Below are positions 15,792 through 22,313 of a stretch of 44,704 nucleotides of DNA, piece by piece (the stretch's first letter is position 1; the number at the start of each line of letters is the position of its first letter). A program made the translations under genes and the position numbers. The notes beneath the pieces are model-generated. The model worked only from the letters and a program-made list of their open reading frames with translations, searched no databases and had not been told where the DNA came from. The DNA is from Pseudomonadota bacterium (lineage in GTDB: Bacteria > Bdellovibrionota > Bacteriovoracia > Bacteriovoracales > Bacteriovoracaceae), in contig JAIYDC010000098.1 of the NCBI GenBank assembly GCA_027487685.1, positions 1 through 44,704 of the forward strand. The letters are read 5' to 3'.

Positions 15792-16241
15792 ATGAAAACA
15801 AAGTGCTGCGATACCCATTTATCAGAAGAAGAGGCTCAAGAGCTTTTGTCACAAAACGGCATCAGTCGAACGAAGATAAAAACGAGTATTTTGCTACTGC
15901 TCTCAAAGAGTAAAAAACCTCTTTCCGCGAGTGAGATCTATCAAAAATACGGGCCCAAGAACTGTGACATATCCACGATCTGGAGAACTCTTAAGCAGTT
16001 TCACGAAAAGGGAATCACGCGCGAAATTAACCTCGGCGAGGACTTTTTTCGCTATGAACTCAAAGACACTCAAGATGAAAAGGACCACCACCATCACCAT
16101 GTTCGCTGCCGCAACTGCGGGGACATTAAACAGCTTGAAGAGTGTGACCTTTCTGCGTTCGAAAAGATGTTTTCAAGGCTCGGTTTTAAGAAAATGGAGC
16201 ACTACTTGGAGTTCACGGGAATTTGCTCAAAGTGTCCTTAA
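15792..16241 (+). CDS. zur: Zur-like Fur-family zinc repressor
   Basis: This 149-residue Fur-family protein has a winged-helix (residues 25-85, with STIWRTLKQFHEKGI as recognition region) and a metal-binding dimerisation half. That half holds a run of five His (99-103), CxxC at 106/109 and CxxC at 145/148, the structural zinc site. Fur proteins share this fold; neighbouring COG0523 GTPase, DUF1826 and the shared operators point to zinc rather than iron. There is no Shine-Dalgarno and a TAAAAT (15780-15785) lies six bases before ATG, so its mRNA may be leaderless. Divergent from the GTPase operon, likely autoregulated. Confidence 0.85.
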   Translation: MKTKCCDTHLSEEEAQELLSQNGISRTKIKTSILLLLSKSKKPLSASEIYQKYGPKNCDISTIWRTLKQFHEKGITREINLGEDFFRYELKDTQDEKDHHHHHVRCRNCGDIKQLEECDLSAFEKMFSRLGFKKMEHYLEFTGICSKCP

Positions 16242-16294
16242 TATGACACGAGCTCGTTCTAAAATGCCTCACCTACCAAGGAACAGTATCATGC

Positions 16295-16825
16295 TCAGTC
16301 AAGGCGCTCCCGAAGCTGGAGGCCCACACAGTCTATGCTCCTCTCTGAAAAAAGTTTCAAAACATGAACTCGCGTGCGCACCGGTGATTTGGTAACACTC
16401 GATGGCGTTAAGAAGTAATTGAATTGGGTTCCGCCAAAGCGATGCGCCCCACCAAGCGGGGACGTGACCAAATCTAAAGTGTCCTGTGAGTAGATATCAT
16501 CAGACGAAGTGGACCCATCGAGACTGCGAGCACAGGTTTTAAGGGCGGGGTGCTCTTGCCGGTGGTAGTTCGTTATCGCTGACTCGAGTTTTAGGCCGGA
16601 CACGAGTTTGAGAGCAGGATGAAGGATGTTTAGAGACACACTTAAGCAGTGAAGGCCTCGCTGCGACTTCTGGATGTCGTTAACAGTTACCATGCACCGG
16701 CGGCCCGTCGGAGACTCATTTATTTCCTCAAGGCCTTCGTAAACATCTCCGACTGACAGGTCTAGGGTGCTTGAGAGCGCAGAGAGTGAAAAGAGAACAG
16801 TACAGCTTGCAATCAAAATCCTCAT
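16295..16825 (-). CDS. Secreted protein, unknown function
   Basis: This is a 176-residue protein with a signal peptide (residues 1-18, LSALSS). It has four cysteines in the mature chain (RRCMV, GLHCLS, LKTCAR, IDCVG), consistent with two disulfides. GGGGGA precedes ATG closely. It is convergent with zur, 53 bases apart. A start-proximal motif LSVGDVYEGL and repeated beta-type segments are visible but no family is recognised. Confidence 0.6.
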   Translation of the reverse strand: MRILIASCTVLFSLSALSSTLDLSVGDVYEGLEEINESPTGRRCMVTVNDIQKSQRGLHCLSVSLNILHPALKLVSGLKLESAITNYHRQEHPALKTCARSLDGSTSSDDIYSQDTLDLVTSPLGGAHRFGGTQFNYFLTPSSVTKSPVRTRVHVLKLFSERSIDCVGLQLRERLD

Positions 16826-16876
16826 AGATCCCCCATATAAAATGGCATCTTCTCATTAAAGCGCTCACCTATCCAC

Positions 16877-16891
16877 GCAACAATTTGTTGC
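16877..16891. promoter_or_regulatory. 15-bp palindrome upstream of regB-like gene (site 1)
   Basis: GCAACAATTTGTTGC is a perfect palindrome around a central T. A near copy follows at 16921 and another lies upstream of the redoxin gene at 19376. GCAAC-N5-GTTGC has the layout of RegA/PrrA/ActR sites (GCGRC-N5-GYCGC type), so binding by the RegA-like protein encoded next door is a plausible inference. Confidence 0.6.
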
Positions 16892-16920
16892 TCTTGGGAC
16901 TCCGGCACGAAAGAGTTCAT

Positions 16921-16935
16921 GCAACAAAGTGTTGC
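16921..16935. promoter_or_regulatory. 15-bp palindrome upstream of regB-like gene (site 2)
   Basis: GCAACAAAGTGTTGC keeps 6-bp inverted arms (GCAACA/TGTTGC) and is a two-mismatch copy of site 1, 44 bases downstream of it. The regB-like start codon is 53 bases further on, with TAAGAT at 16975-16980 as possible -10. Confidence 0.55.
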
Positions 16936-16987
16936 CTTCAGCCTGCATGTCTAGCTAAACCTCAGCTATGAAGATAAGATCCTAGAC

Positions 16988-18271
16988 ATGCGTTTACTTG
17001 AAGCCGTATCGCCGAAGTTTCTCAAGACCCCGGTCCAGGGCCTCGGCCTTGCCGAGCAGAAGCTCCTGTGGCTCGTACGGCTTCGGTTCGTTGCACTCTT
17101 CTCCCAGCTACCACTTACGGTCATAGGAAGGTACTACGGCTTTCTCGACCAAGCTGCGCACATCCTATTCACGGTGTTCTTGATCGGACTTTTAGGCTAC
17201 AACTCCAACCTGTACCGACGGATCGTCCACCAAGAGCTCGCGAAGATCTCTGACTTCTACCTCACGCTGCAGGTCACGTTTGACCTCGTCGCCTTCACTG
17301 CGCTACTCTCGATCTCCGGGAGTGCGAACAATCCTTTCTACGCGTTCTTCTACGTCATGGCGATCCTGGGAGGGATCTTTTCTGCGGGCCGCAGTTCTCA
17401 CGTTTTCTTCAGCGTCCTCCTGATTTGCGTCACGGCGATTCAGATCCAACCCGTTTTAATTTCACCGGCGGCGTTCGCCTCAATCCTTTCGCCGCAGACT
17501 CTCCCCTATCTTCTCTCACAGGTCCTCATTCCCTCGGTTGCGTTCTTGATCGCTAGGTCTTTCGGAGAACTCTTCAACGATGGTCAGCGACGCCTCATTG
17601 CGCTCACGGTGCGCACCGAGAGACTGGATCGATTACGGGCCCTGGGCTCCTTGAGCGCGGGGTTCTCCCATGAGTTCGCCACCCCCCTCCAGAATGCGAA
17701 GATTCGCCTTACGAGGTTTCTCTCATCGAGAGGAGAAGATAAGCGCGACCTCGAAGAGTGCAAGCTGAGCATCCAGGACTGCGAGGCCGTACTCCGGCGC
17801 ATGAACTTCTCCCAGCTCAACTTCTCCGAGCACGATTTTGAGACTGTTGGTCTCAGGGACATCGCGGAGGAGGCGATAGGCACTTGGAAAGAGACTTCCC
17901 CGTCCTCCCGTATAAGCTTCTCCGCCCAAACGGGCGAGGTCCGAGTCCATCGGATCAACTTCGTTCAGGCGATGTTTAACCTCCTGGACAACGCAGCTGA
18001 GGTGACCTCACCCACAGAAGAGATCACCGTCCGAATCGCGAGACATGACAATCACATGAAACTCACTATCTCAGACACTGGGCCAGGCCTTAACGCTGAG
18101 GTCTTAGCGAGGGTCGGTGAACCTTTCAACACGACCAAGGAGAGGGGCACCGGATTAGGCCTCTATTCCACCCAGCTCTTCATGAACTCTATTGGTGGAG
18201 ACCTTTCTGTGCTCAACCTTTCCTCGAGAGGAGCGTGCGTTGAGCTCACGTTCCCAAGGCTCGAACTATGA
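16988..18271 (+). CDS. regB: RegB/PrrB-like redox sensor histidine kinase
   Basis: This is a 427-residue membrane kinase. Six hydrophobic segments span residues 25-185, including SGSANNPFYAFFYVMAI, similar to the GGxxNPF quinone-sensing region of RegB. The dimerisation box is LGSLSAGFSHEFATPLQNAK, close to the RegB H-box (H-E-x-x-T-P-L). An HATPase domain follows, with NLLDNAAEV, DTGPGL and GTGLGLYSTQLF. RegB senses ubiquinone redox state and a cytosolic Cys; I see no clear redox-box cysteine except in the KRDLEECKLSIQDCE stretch after the H-box. It overlaps the regulator gene by four bases. Two palindromes precede it. Confidence 0.85.
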   Translation: MRLLEAVSPKFLKTPVQGLGLAEQKLLWLVRLRFVALFSQLPLTVIGRYYGFLDQAAHILFTVFLIGLLGYNSNLYRRIVHQELAKISDFYLTLQVTFDLVAFTALLSISGSANNPFYAFFYVMAILGGIFSAGRSSHVFFSVLLICVTAIQIQPVLISPAAFASILSPQTLPYLLSQVLIPSVAFLIARSFGELFNDGQRRLIALTVRTERLDRLRALGSLSAGFSHEFATPLQNAKIRLTRFLSSRGEDKRDLEECKLSIQDCEAVLRRMNFSQLNFSEHDFETVGLRDIAEEAIGTWKETSPSSRISFSAQTGEVRVHRINFVQAMFNLLDNAAEVTSPTEEITVRIARHDNHMKLTISDTGPGLNAEVLARVGEPFNTTKERGTGLGLYSTQLFMNSIGGDLSVLNLSSRGACVELTFPRLEL

Positions 18272-18777
18272 CGGATGAGAAGAAGCTCCTCATCGTCGAA
18301 GATGATAATCGGTTGCGCAAAACCCTTCGGATCGAATTCGAGGAGAGGGGCTACGTCGTCGATGAAGCCGACTCTCTTGCAACGATCCCTCCCCGGCGCT
18401 ACCAATACTCGATTGTAGATATGCGGCTCCAGGGAGAGAGCGGGCTCGTGGCGATCCAAAAGATTCGGTCAGTTTCACCGGAATGCCGGATCATCGCGGT
18501 CACGGGGTACGGGAGCATCACCACTGCTGTGGAGGCGATCAAACTCGGAGCTTCCGACTACCTCACAAAACCCGTGGACGTGGAGATGCTCGAGGCGGCC
18601 CTCGAAGGACGCCGAATCTCCCGCGACGAAAATAGTCCGCCAATTAGTTTGTCCCAGAAGGAGCACGAATACATCGAATACATGCTCTTGAAGAATGAGG
18701 GCAACATCGCGAAGACCGCTAAGGCCCTGGGACTTCACCGCCAGAGCCTTCAGCGGAAGCTAAAGAAAAGGCCCTGA
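18268..18777 (+). CDS. regA: RegA/ActR-like response regulator
   Basis: This 169-residue protein has a receiver domain with acidic pocket EDD, phosphoacceptor Asp in SIVDMRLQGESGL, Thr in AVTGYGSITTAVEAIKLGASDYL and Lys in TKPVD. It ends in a Fis-type helix-turn-helix (GNIAKTAKALGLHRQSLQRKLKKRP). The invariant RegA features VDMRL, TGYGsI-TAV-A-KLGA-DYL and HRxxLQRxL are all present. RegA globally controls respiration and redox genes. It lacks the usual long proline linker; the spacer (residues 112-130) is short with NSPPISLS. Forms an operon with the kinase gene. Confidence 0.9.
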   Translation: MTDEKKLLIVEDDNRLRKTLRIEFEERGYVVDEADSLATIPPRRYQYSIVDMRLQGESGLVAIQKIRSVSPECRIIAVTGYGSITTAVEAIKLGASDYLTKPVDVEMLEAALEGRRISRDENSPPISLSQKEHEYIEYMLLKNEGNIAKTAKALGLHRQSLQRKLKKRP

Positions 18778-18815
18778 GCTCTGCTCTAGTAAGGGCAAGC
18801 CTCAGTTCTGCGAGC

Positions 18816-18841
18816 GCCCTGGACGGACTGTGTACCAGGGC
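18816..18841. terminator. Hairpin between regA-like gene and convergent gene
   Basis: GCCCTGG and CCAGGGC form a 7-bp GC-rich stem with a 12-base loop in the gap between convergent genes. No U tract, so termination is uncertain. Confidence 0.35.
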
Positions 18842-18932
18842 CAGTGTCCGTGCGCGCGTCGGTTAAGACAGCAACCGCATCCGTGGACAGATGGGTCAGG
18901 AGAACAAAGACCGAGAGGTATTTCCTAGGAAC

Positions 18933-19322
18933 CTACTGCTTGATGAGGACCGGAATAATGAGCGTCTCTCTTTTAGAATCTTGCTCAAAAGTCACGCGAA
19001 TCTGCCAGGTTCCCTTCATGACGAAAAACGCCTTCGTGACGTCGAACTCACCCGGCGCCACTGGAGTGATCTTAAGCGGTGAAGAGCCGTGCCCATGGGT
19101 TCCCATCTGCATCCAGAGGTCGGCCTTAACGAAAGTGACCTCTTTTTGATCCGTAGACTGGAGCAATAGTTTGAACCGGCCTTCCTGGGTGGTGGTGAAT
19201 GGTTCGGCCGTCTCGTAAGACGCGCAGACCTTGGTCACCTGCGAGCAAACCCCTTCCAGCTCGGCCACGGCGAAGGAGAATTGGGCAAAAAGCATTAGGG
19301 CAATTGGTAGAATGACTTTCAT
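18933..19322 (-). CDS. YtkA/FixH-like periplasmic protein
   Basis: This 129-residue protein has a signal peptide (residues 1-20, SFAVAE). The mature domain has an immunoglobulin-like strand pattern with LWMQMGTHGHGSSPLKI, then FDVTKAFFVMKGTWQIRV. This matches the YtkA/FixH-type domain, whose M-x-M-x-H-G-H segment is suggestive of copper or heme-related binding; Met and His residues could bind metal. The lipoprotein encoded at 19954 carries the same block. Two cysteines (GVCSQVTKVCAS) lie six apart near the N-terminus. It is divergent from the redoxin operon across a shared palindrome at 19376. Confidence 0.7.
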   Translation of the reverse strand: MKVILPIALMLFAQFSFAVAELEGVCSQVTKVCASYETAEPFTTTQEGRFKLLLQSTDQKEVTFVKADLWMQMGTHGHGSSPLKITPVAPGEFDVTKAFFVMKGTWQIRVTFEQDSKRETLIIPVLIKQ

Positions 19323-19375
19323 CGTTAGACCTCCGAGTTTGAATGTAGACTAGCAAAAAATTTTAGAATTTGAGA

Positions 19376-19390
19376 GCAGCAATTTGTTGC
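19376..19390. promoter_or_regulatory. 15-bp palindrome, divergent YtkA-like/redoxin region
   Basis: GCAGCAATTTGTTGC differs from the site at 16877 by one base. It lies 35 bases before the redoxin ATG and 53 bases before the divergent YtkA-like gene. ATATAAAT (TATAAA 19414-19419) is a strong -10 for the redoxin gene but no -35 is at the right distance, suggesting an activator-dependent promoter. Confidence 0.6.
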
Positions 19391-19424
19391 ACCAAAAGTG
19401 GTCTGAGTTGAGATATAAATAGGC

Positions 19425-19967
19425 ATGAAGATCGTTCTCCTTGGCCTCATTTTGTGCTCCTTTCAATGCATTGCAAAATCTTTACCTCCGCTCAAAGGAC
19501 AAGACCTCATGAGTGGTGCAATTCTCGAGCACCATTGGGCGGAATCCAAAAAAGGCTCCGTCCTGGTCTTTCTTTCGGCCCAGTGCCCGTGCTCTCACGC
19601 TCACATCGGGCACTTGAGCGAGCTCGCCAAAACAAACCCTGAGATAAAATTCATCGGAGTCCATTCAAACGCCAATGAAACCAAGGCCGAGAGCGAGCGG
19701 TATTTTCGATCTCAGAAGCTCCCCTTCCCAGTGATCCAGGACGAGGCCTCTGAGTGGGCCGATCGCCTCAAGGCGCATAGGACACCTCATGCCTATTTGG
19801 TCACACCGGAGGGGAACCTCGCCTACCAGGGAGGGGTGACTTCCTCCGCGGATCCAGCAAAGGCCGATAGCTTTTACTTGAAGGTCACACTTAAAAAATT
19901 CTTGGGCGGTGAGGTCATTGAAAGCTCACGTTCAAGAGTTTTAGGATGCCAGATTGCGCGCAAGTAG
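19425..19967 (+). CDS. Periplasmic redoxin with CPC site
   Basis: This is a 180-residue protein with a signal peptide (to about residue 18). The thioredoxin-fold domain has VLVFLSAQCPCSHAHI at residues 47-61 (Cys54, Cys56), and later RTPHAYLVTPEG with the cis-Pro. The site is CPC, one residue shorter than CxxC, as in a group of AhpC/TSA-type redoxins. Likely a periplasmic thiol reductase or peroxiredoxin-like protein. Its -10 is five bases before ATG, so the message is possibly leaderless. It overlaps the following lipoprotein gene by 14 bases and starts a run of five genes. Confidence 0.8.
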   Translation: MKIVLLGLILCSFQCIAKSLPPLKGQDLMSGAILEHHWAESKKGSVLVFLSAQCPCSHAHIGHLSELAKTNPEIKFIGVHSNANETKAESERYFRSQKLPFPVIQDEASEWADRLKAHRTPHAYLVTPEGNLAYQGGVTSSADPAKADSFYLKVTLKKFLGGEVIESSRSRVLGCQIARK

Positions 19968-20397
19968 GCCCCTCTACTTATTCATCATTCTCCTCCTTCT
20001 CGGCGCCTGTGCCAAACCACGGTATGTCGACGGCCTCGAGAGCAAACTAGACGGTATTAGTGGTGAGTGTGGGTTTCTTTTCTCATCGGAGAATCTTTGC
20101 CTAAAAACCGAGTGGGTGCAGAAACCAACGGAGAGCACGTTCGGAGAGATGACCCTCAGTTTCGTAGACCGAAATGATAACTCCAGATTCGTCGATCCCC
20201 TCAAGGATCCTTTCATCGTCCTCTGGATGCCGAGCATGGGACACGGCTCGTCCCCGGTGAAGATCGAAAGAGTCGACATCGGAAGGTACCGGGCGACGGA
20301 CATTTTCTTCATCATGCCTGGACCCTGGGACATTCGGTATCAACTAAGAGATGGGATTGATGTTCTTGAAGAAAAGATTCAAAAAATTACTATTTAG
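19954..20397 (+). CDS. YtkA/FixH-like lipoprotein
   Basis: This 147-residue protein starts at TTG 19954 (AGGA upstream; no in-frame ATG is available). It has a lipoprotein signal with lipobox LLGAC (Cys19). The domain repeats the pattern of the protein encoded at 18933: LWMPSMGHGSSPVKI followed by RATDIFFIMPGPWDIRYQL. The Met/His-containing MPSMGHG segment suggests metal binding (inference). It overlaps both its neighbours, the redoxin gene and the outer-membrane protein gene, so it is part of a tightly coupled operon. Confidence 0.7.
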   Translation: MRASRPLYLFIILLLLGACAKPRYVDGLESKLDGISGECGFLFSSENLCLKTEWVQKPTESTFGEMTLSFVDRNDNSRFVDPLKDPFIVLWMPSMGHGSSPVKIERVDIGRYRATDIFFIMPGPWDIRYQLRDGIDVLEEKIQKITI

Positions 20398-21280
20398 CAC
20401 GATGGTGCTGACGGTCTCCGGAGACCTCTTGGCCGCACCTTGCTGCGGCTCTGGCTTCACGATCCCGTCTATCATAACCTCCGATGATAAGGCCCAGCTT
20501 GCGATGAGCTACACTTACTCACGCATCCACGCGGACGTCTTCACCAACGGCGACTGGCGCAGGCGAGAAAAGAAGGACGTCACCGAGGTCTACAAGATCG
20601 AGGGCGCCCACATCTTCCGGGACCTCTACCAAGTCGGACTCTCCGTCCCCTACCAAAGACGCATGAGAGACGGGGCCCAGTCGGATTCCTCGGCAGGTCT
20701 TGGGGACATCTCCTTGCAGCTTGGGTACGAGTACCTCCCTGACTGGGATTATAATCCGCTTCGTCCGAAAGGGATTGGTTACCTGTCGCTCATTTTACCC
20801 ACCGGAAAATCCATCTACGAGTCCGACGACGGCAGTGGCATCGACGCCAGGGGGCGAGGGTTCTGGGGGATTGGTGGTGGGACCGTGTTGACCAAAAGTT
20901 GGGGGAGCTGGGACGCGAACTTTAACTTCGAGGCCCACTACTCCCTGCCGAAGTCGGTTTCCAACGAAACGACGAAGGGAAGAGTGATCCCAAGCTACGG
21001 CGGAAGCACCGCCCTCGGCATGGGCCACAACTGGGAGAGCGTGAGGCTTGGGGGTCTCATCAATTGGTTCTACGAAGCACCCACCGACGTGACAGGAACA
21101 ACTCCCTCTGAAGGAACGCTGAAGAGGTACGCCTCTGGCTCACTTCTCTTGAGTTATCTCTTCAAAACCAATGAGAGCATCGTCTTGAGCTACTCGGACC
21201 AAACACTGTTCGGCTCTCCACTCAACACTTCGCTCTCCAAATCAATCACAATCTTTTTCCAAAAACGCTGGCAACGCTAG
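20351..21280 (+). CDS. Outer-membrane transporter-like barrel protein
   Basis: This is a 309-residue protein with a signal peptide (cleavage near LLAAP, residue 28). The mature N-terminus is PCCGSGFTIPSIITSDDKAQL, with a Cys pair, then amphipathic strands (YQVGLSVPYQRR, GLGDISLQLGYEYL, GYLSLILPTGKS) typical of the Phenol_MetA_deg/transporter barrel group. The last strand ends SKSITIFFQKRWQR. It overlaps the lipoprotein gene by 47 bases, an unusually long overlap; the internal ATG at 20360 is an alternative start. The vicinal cysteines could bind metal or form a lid disulfide. Confidence 0.65.
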   Translation: MGLMFLKKRFKKLLFSTMVLTVSGDLLAAPCCGSGFTIPSIITSDDKAQLAMSYTYSRIHADVFTNGDWRRREKKDVTEVYKIEGAHIFRDLYQVGLSVPYQRRMRDGAQSDSSAGLGDISLQLGYEYLPDWDYNPLRPKGIGYLSLILPTGKSIYESDDGSGIDARGRGFWGIGGGTVLTKSWGSWDANFNFEAHYSLPKSVSNETTKGRVIPSYGGSTALGMGHNWESVRLGGLINWFYEAPTDVTGTTPSEGTLKRYASGSLLLSYLFKTNESIVLSYSDQTLFGSPLNTSLSKSITIFFQKRWQR

Positions 21281-21289
21281 GAGTCCTCT

Positions 21290-21853
21290 ATGAAAATGTT
21301 TCTCCTCTTTGTGGTCTTCTTCTCCTCGTTCTCCATCCAGGCCAACTGCCCCCTTGAAATCAGACCCCAGGACGTGAGTGTCAAATGGCTCGCCTACAAA
21401 ACCCCCAAGAAAGTCGCCGTTCAGGGGGAGTTTAAGAAGTTTAGCTTCAGTGCCGCCAAGTCCGATGACGTCATCGGAAGTTTAGCGGGAGCGACCTTTA
21501 GCATCGACTCTACGTCCGTCTCGACGGGGAACCCTGACAGAGACAGAAAGATCGTCAGTAACTTCTTCACGGAGAATGGAAAGGCAGTGAAAATTTCGGG
21601 AGCATTCGCTGTGAAAGATAAGACGAGTGTCACGGCACACCTGAAGCTTCAGGAGGTGTCGAAGGAAGTACGGTTTAATCTCGAGAACAAGGGCACCTCC
21701 CTCGTCCTAACCGCCGACATCAACGTGTTAGATTTCTCTCTTAAGGACAACCTCTCCAGAATCAACCTTGCCTGCAAGGCACTGCACGAAGGCGTGACCT
21801 GGCCGGATGTCAGAATTATAATCGAAGTCTCCGGACAGAAATCCTGCAAGTAG
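21290..21853 (+). CDS. YceI-family periplasmic protein
   Basis: This 187-residue protein has a signal peptide (SIQANC, residue 19). The YceI lipocalin-like domain shows VKWLAYKTPKKVAVQGEFKKF, then ATFSIDSTSVSTGNPDRDRKIVSNFF, the most typical part of the family, then LKLQEVSKEVRF. YceI proteins bind isoprenoid-type lipids such as quinones in the periplasm. That would fit a cluster behind a RegB-type quinone sensor, but the link is inference. AGGAG overlapping the previous stop gives close coupling (nine-base gap). Confidence 0.85.
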   Translation: MKMFLLFVVFFSSFSIQANCPLEIRPQDVSVKWLAYKTPKKVAVQGEFKKFSFSAAKSDDVIGSLAGATFSIDSTSVSTGNPDRDRKIVSNFFTENGKAVKISGAFAVKDKTSVTAHLKLQEVSKEVRFNLENKGTSLVLTADINVLDFSLKDNLSRINLACKALHEGVTWPDVRIIIEVSGQKSCK

Positions 21854-21875
21854 CCGGCACTAACTTAGGAAATCC

Positions 21876-22313
21876 ATGGGTCCACTGAGATTTTTTTTCT
21901 TTGCTCTCGTTTCGGTCCTGGCACTCCCCTCACAGCACTCAGAGGCGCTGGAACTCACGAGACTAGACAGTTTCGGAGTCGAAAAGATCAGTGCCCAGAG
22001 CACGCTTGTTCATCTGTACATCACGGAGAACTGCTCCGTTTGTCAGCAGCAGGTGGAGGTCCTTAAGGATTGTGTTGCTCCGGAGAGCGTCGCCGCCTTC
22101 ATCGAAGGCGGGAGCGAGGAAAAACTTCGCAACTACGTCCGAAGAAAAAAGATGCCGTTTAAAACGTATCTCTTAAACTCGGCCGCCAAGCAGGAACTGG
22201 GCTTTGGGGCGGCAAGCCCGTCGGTCAGCATCAGAGCGAAAGGGAAGCTCACGACCTACGAAGGTCTTCGGAGCTGCGAGCAGATCATCCACTTTATCAA
22301 AGTTGGTAGTTAA
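21876..22313 (+). CDS. Secreted thioredoxin-like protein with CSVC site
   Basis: This is a 145-residue protein with a signal peptide (residues 1-24). A thioredoxin-fold core has LVHLYITENCSVCQQQVEVL with the CxxC pair Cys53/Cys56, and then KKMPFKTYLLNS with a Pro in the cis position. It is shorter than typical thioredoxins. Last gene of the operon that starts at 19425; it overlaps the convergent TonB receptor gene by 17 bases. Probable periplasmic thiol oxidoreductase. Confidence 0.7.
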   Translation: MGPLRFFFFALVSVLALPSQHSEALELTRLDSFGVEKISAQSTLVHLYITENCSVCQQQVEVLKDCVAPESVAAFIEGGSEEKLRNYVRRKKMPFKTYLLNSAAKQELGFGAASPSVSIRAKGKLTTYEGLRSCEQIIHFIKVGS

